Assembly: GCF_023073415.1 (NCBI RefSeq)
Contig: NZ_JADPJL010000008.1
Location: 620,001-684,000 of the forward strand
Direction: 5' to 3'
Source: Bradyrhizobium sp. 190
GTDB taxonomy: Bacteria > Pseudomonadota > Alphaproteobacteria > Rhizobiales > Xanthobacteraceae
Length of the DNA stretch: 64,000 bases
Shown here: positions 61,131 to 64,000 of the stretch, piece by piece
How the letters are laid out: the number at the start of each line of letters is the position of its first letter
Position numbering within the stretch: the stretch's first letter is position 1
Notes under the pieces: model-generated
The model's database searches: none
Seen by the model: the letters and a program-made list of their open reading frames with translations, nothing else
What the model was told of the DNA's origin: nothing
Made by a program: the position numbers and the translations under genes

Positions 61131-63566
61131 ATGGGCGCTCGATTCCTGTTTATTGGGACACTATCGCTATGCTTCGTTCCCGGGGGTAACAGTGCGCAGG
61201 CCCAAACTGCGTCAAGCGATAGCGAGGTCCTGCCGGCCATCGAGGTGATCGCCCCAACGACATCAGCCCGACCAGCGGCCCGACCAGCCCGCGGCAGTAC
61301 TGCACTTCGAGCCACCCGAAATGTGCGCAGGGTCTATGTCTATCCGACCGCACCTACGCCGACGGTCGGCTTGGGAATGGACGTCGACAAGGTGCCGGCA
61401 GCAATCAATGCCTTTGGTGCTGGGCAGATCGCGCGCACGGGCTCGCTGAACATCGCGGATGCACTGCAGCAACAGGTGCCGGGTATCATCATCAGTGATA
61501 CTACCGGAAATCCATTTATGCCTGACGTACAGTTTCGAGGTTTCGTCGCATCTCCGGTCGCCGGAACTCCTCAGGGACTGGCGGTTTACCAGAACGGGAT
61601 GCGCATCAACGAAGCGTTCGGCGACACCGTTAATTGGGACCTGATCCCGACCGCTGCGATCAGGTCGGCCACCGTCGTAACCAACAATCCCGCGTTCGGT
61701 CTCAATGCGCTGGGCGGAGCCGTCAACGTGCAGATGAAGGACGGATTCAACTATAAAGGTGCCGAAATCAACACGATGGGCGGCTCGTTCGGACGTATCC
61801 AGAGTTCGGCGCAGTATGGCAAGCAGATCGACAATTTCTCCGTCTATGGTGCGCTGGAAGGTGTGCGCGACAACGGCTACCGCAATTTTTCAGAATCAGC
61901 CATTCGGCGCTTCTATGGCGATGTCGGCTACCGGACCGACAGCAGCGAATTTCACCTCAACGTAGGCGTTGCCAAAAACAATTTCGGCGCAGCGGCGGCG
62001 GTGCCGGTCGAACTTCTGCAGAAGTATTGGGGCGCGACCTATACAACACCGCAGACCACGGACAACCGCGTTGCCTACGCGAACCTGACCGGAAAGGTCG
62101 AGGTCACACCGACCTGGACGATCGACGGCTCGGTGCGCGTCCGCACGTTCCGGCAGAAGACTGTGGACGGAAACCCGACTGAGACGGAGCCATGTGCCGC
62201 CGATCCGGGGCTGCTTTGCTTCAACGATGATGACGTGCCGGCAAACGGCCTTAACGGGGTCCAGCTTGCAAATCCCTTCCCCGCGGACGCGGTGCTGGGA
62301 CAGATCGATCGGACAACAACCCGTTCGACGACGACAGGGGCGACCCTGCAGGCAACCAACACCGACCAGTTATTCGGACACAACAACCAGTTCATGATCG
62401 GCACCAGTTTCGACTCCGGCGTCACCCGCTTCGGGGCCAGCGCGGAACTGGGCACGATCGGCTCAAATTATGTCGTCAACGGCAGCGGCATATTTCTCGG
62501 GCCGTCCGGTGAGCCCATATCCATCGGTCCGGTCTCGCTTCGAGCCACCAACAAATACACCGGAGTCTATGCGCTCGACACGTTCGACGTGACGGACGCG
62601 TTCTTAATCTCGGGCGGCGGCCGGTTCAACCATGCGCGTATCGTGCTTGAGGATCAAATCGGCACCGCGCTCAATGGTAATCATACGTTCAGCCGCTTCA
62701 ATCCAATGATCGGCGGCACATACAAGATCACGCCGGGCTTGACGGCCTATGCAGGGTATTCCGAAGCCAACCGCGCCCCGACCCCGCTGGAGCTCGCGTG
62801 TGCGGACCCGGCGCGCCCCTGTCTCATCGCAGCATTCCTGATCGCGGATCCGCCGCTGAAACAAGTCGTGTCCCGTACCGTTGAGGCCGGCCTGCGCGGC
62901 ACCAAGGAGCTGAATATCGGAACGCTCGGGTGGAAGGTCGGCGCGTTCCGCGCGACGAATGCCGATGACATCCTGGCGATTCCCAGCCCTGAGTTGCAGG
63001 GATTTGGCTATTTCCAGAACGTGGGCAGGACACGGCGCCAGGGCATCGAGGCCCAGGTCAATCTGACGTCGAAGACGCTGCAACTCTATGCCAGCTATGC
63101 TCTCGTGGATGCGCGCTTCCTCGATGCCCTGCAGGTCGGCTCCAACAGCCCGTTTGCCGATGCCGACGGCAATGTCCAGATCGTACCGGGCAACCGAATC
63201 CCCGCGATCCCACGCAACCGGGTCAAGGTTGGCATCGATTATTCTGTCACCGACGCCTTCAAGGTCGGCGGCGATGCGTTGTTCGTCGCGAGCCAGTATT
63301 TTGCCGGCGATGAATCCAATCAGGCGGCGAGGCTCCCCGGCTATTCGGTTTTCAACCTGCACGCTTCGTATCAGATCAACAAGACGTTTCAGATCTACGG
63401 CCGCGTCGACAATATCCTGGATAATCGCTATGCGACTTACGGGACGTTCTTCGAGATGGATGATATTCCCAATTTCACCAATGGCGGCGCGGCCTTCACC
63501 GACCCGCGTTCGGTCCTCCCGGCGCGGCCGCGCGCCTTTTACGCGGGCCTGAAGGCGACCTTCTAG
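61131..63566 (+). CDS. TonB-dependent outer-membrane receptor
   Basis: An 811-residue receptor with a signal peptide (about residues 1-24), a TonB-box-like segment (PAIEVIAPT, about 35-43), a plug domain (about 85-205; VPAAINAFGAGQIARTGSLNIADALQQQVPG) and a 22-strand-type barrel ending KATF. Cysteine pairs in EPCAADPGLLC and ELACADPARPC are likely loop disulphides. The ligand is unknown. Adjacency to PQQ accessory genes and a two-component system makes lanthanide-chelate uptake a plausible guess; siderophore uptake is the default alternative. Confidence 0.93.
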   Translation: MGARFLFIGTLSLCFVPGGNSAQAQTASSDSEVLPAIEVIAPTTSARPAARPARGSTALRATRNVRRVYVYPTAPTPTVGLGMDVDKVPAAINAFGAGQIARTGSLNIADALQQQVPGIIISDTTGNPFMPDVQFRGFVASPVAGTPQGLAVYQNGMRINEAFGDTVNWDLIPTAAIRSATVVTNNPAFGLNALGGAVNVQMKDGFNYKGAEINTMGGSFGRIQSSAQYGKQIDNFSVYGALEGVRDNGYRNFSESAIRRFYGDVGYRTDSSEFHLNVGVAKNNFGAAAAVPVELLQKYWGATYTTPQTTDNRVAYANLTGKVEVTPTWTIDGSVRVRTFRQKTVDGNPTETEPCAADPGLLCFNDDDVPANGLNGVQLANPFPADAVLGQIDRTTTRSTTTGATLQATNTDQLFGHNNQFMIGTSFDSGVTRFGASAELGTIGSNYVVNGSGIFLGPSGEPISIGPVSLRATNKYTGVYALDTFDVTDAFLISGGGRFNHARIVLEDQIGTALNGNHTFSRFNPMIGGTYKITPGLTAYAGYSEANRAPTPLELACADPARPCLIAAFLIADPPLKQVVSRTVEAGLRGTKELNIGTLGWKVGAFRATNADDILAIPSPELQGFGYFQNVGRTRRQGIEAQVNLTSKTLQLYASYALVDARFLDALQVGSNSPFADADGNVQIVPGNRIPAIPRNRVKVGIDYSVTDAFKVGGDALFVASQYFAGDESNQAARLPGYSVFNLHASYQINKTFQIYGRVDNILDNRYATYGTFFEMDDIPNFTNGGAAFTDPRSVLPARPRAFYAGLKATF

Positions 63567-63633
63567 GCTCGGATATAACGCAGGAGAGTCGGCGGCAATG
63601 CGCAGCAGAACATCAGCTTGCCGGATGCTCGCG

Positions 63634-64000
63634 TCAGGAAGCGTCCCGCGCCGGATCGGCGCAATGCGCCTTGTGGATGGCGGAGGGAACGAACCCGAAA
63701 TGCTTCCGGAACACGCGGCTGAAGTGCGACGAGCTGGAAAAGCCCCACGAAAATGCGACGTCCGTGATCGTCTTTCCGTGCTGGGTCTCCAGCTCCTGCC
63801 GGCAGTGCAGCAGCCTCGCCCGCCATATGTAATCGCTGACGGTCATGCCCTTGTCGCTGAACAGCATGTGCAGATAGCGCTTGGTGCAGCCCAATGCCGC
63901 CGAGATCTGGTCGATGCAAAGCTCCGGGTCGCGCAAATGTTCGCGGATGAAGGCTTGAGCCCGGATGTACATCGCCTCGGGACCGACGCGATCGAACATC
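63634..64000 (-). CDS. AraC-family transcriptional regulator, 5-prime end outside window
   Basis: The visible C-terminal 122 residues hold two helix-turn-helix motifs: LCIDQISAALGCTKRYLHMLFSDKGMTVSDYIWRARL and TITDVAFSWGFSSSSHFSRVFRKHFGFVPS, the AraC/XylS DNA-binding domain. The N-terminal effector domain lies beyond the right edge, although an in-frame ATG occurs at 63999. Convergent with the TonB receptor, 67 bp apart. Confidence 0.88.
   Translation of the reverse strand, partial: MFDRVGPEAMYIRAQAFIREHLRDPELCIDQISAALGCTKRYLHMLFSDKGMTVSDYIWRARLLHCRQELETQHGKTITDVAFSWGFSSSSHFSRVFRKHFGFVPSAIHKAHCADPARDAS

Noticed and set aside
1..64000. tRNA, rRNA, CRISPR array, insertion sequence, phage or toxin-antitoxin genes
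   Set aside because: I looked on both strands and found none with convincing features.

Overview
The window is a 64 kb piece of a GC-rich alphaproteobacterial chromosome, most probably Bradyrhizobium or a close relative (Nitrobacteraceae). The evidence is gene content (cytochrome-linked FDH3-type formate dehydrogenase, C-P lyase operon, ChvE/MmsAB sugar importer, quinoprotein accessory genes), several tiny proteins of types I associate with Bradyrhizobium, and an intergenic palindrome of the GTAGGGTGGGCAAAG type. I see no tRNA, rRNA, CRISPR array, insertion sequence or prophage. The genus is an inference from patterns, not from a search.

Layout. (1) 1-4.2 kb: the end of a formate dehydrogenase operon (catalytic subunit C-terminus, Fe-S subunit, cytochrome b subunit, a tiny membrane protein, a DUF971 protein and a WD40-cytochrome c fusion). 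(2) 4.2-11.2 kb: an archipelago of small exported, membrane or hydrophilic proteins with a NudK-like Nudix hydrolase, an SDR, a CBS-pair protein and a host-attachment-family protein. (3) 11.3-26.3 kb: sugar and sugar-acid catabolism: galactarate dehydratase, FadR-type regulator, an aldose dehydrogenase / epimerase / lactonase series, the ChvE-MmsA-MmsB importer, 5-dehydro-4-deoxyglucarate dehydratase, a LysR regulator and a tripartite tricarboxylate-type transporter. (4) 26.3-40 kb: a split phosphonate regulon: leftward acetyltransferase / PhnM paralogue / DUF1045, rightward phnCDE1E2, then phnF divergent from phnGHIJKLMN. Pho-box-like repeats and a PhnF-type palindrome lie in its promoters. 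(5) 40-43 kb: a PPOX-type flavoprotein, and a LysR regulator divergent from an amidase. (6) 43-58 kb: accessory genes of PQQ-dependent alcohol dehydrogenases: orphan pqqA, an outer-membrane barrel, a pentapeptide protein, a NitT/TauT-type ABC importer, a fused SoxYZ-like carrier, a metallo-beta-lactamase-fold hydrolase, a XoxJ/MxaJ-like binding protein, a rhodanese-like CxxxCW protein and a five-gene ABC/beta-propeller operon. (7) 58-64 kb: S-formylglutathione hydrolase, a NarL-type response regulator divergent from its likely kinase, a TonB-dependent receptor and the end of an AraC-family regulator.

How it fits together. Regions 1, 6 and 7 form a plausible C1 route. A PQQ (probably lanthanide-type) methanol/alcohol dehydrogenase, not encoded here, would make formaldehyde; glutathione-linked steps would give S-formylglutathione; FghA releases formate; and the membrane formate dehydrogenase oxidises it. 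Region 3 oxidises galactose/arabinose-type sugars and converts galactarate to alpha-ketoglutarate semialdehyde. Region 4 imports and cleaves phosphonates under phosphate starvation. It lacks phnP, and the two-histidine DUF1045 protein is a candidate replacement.
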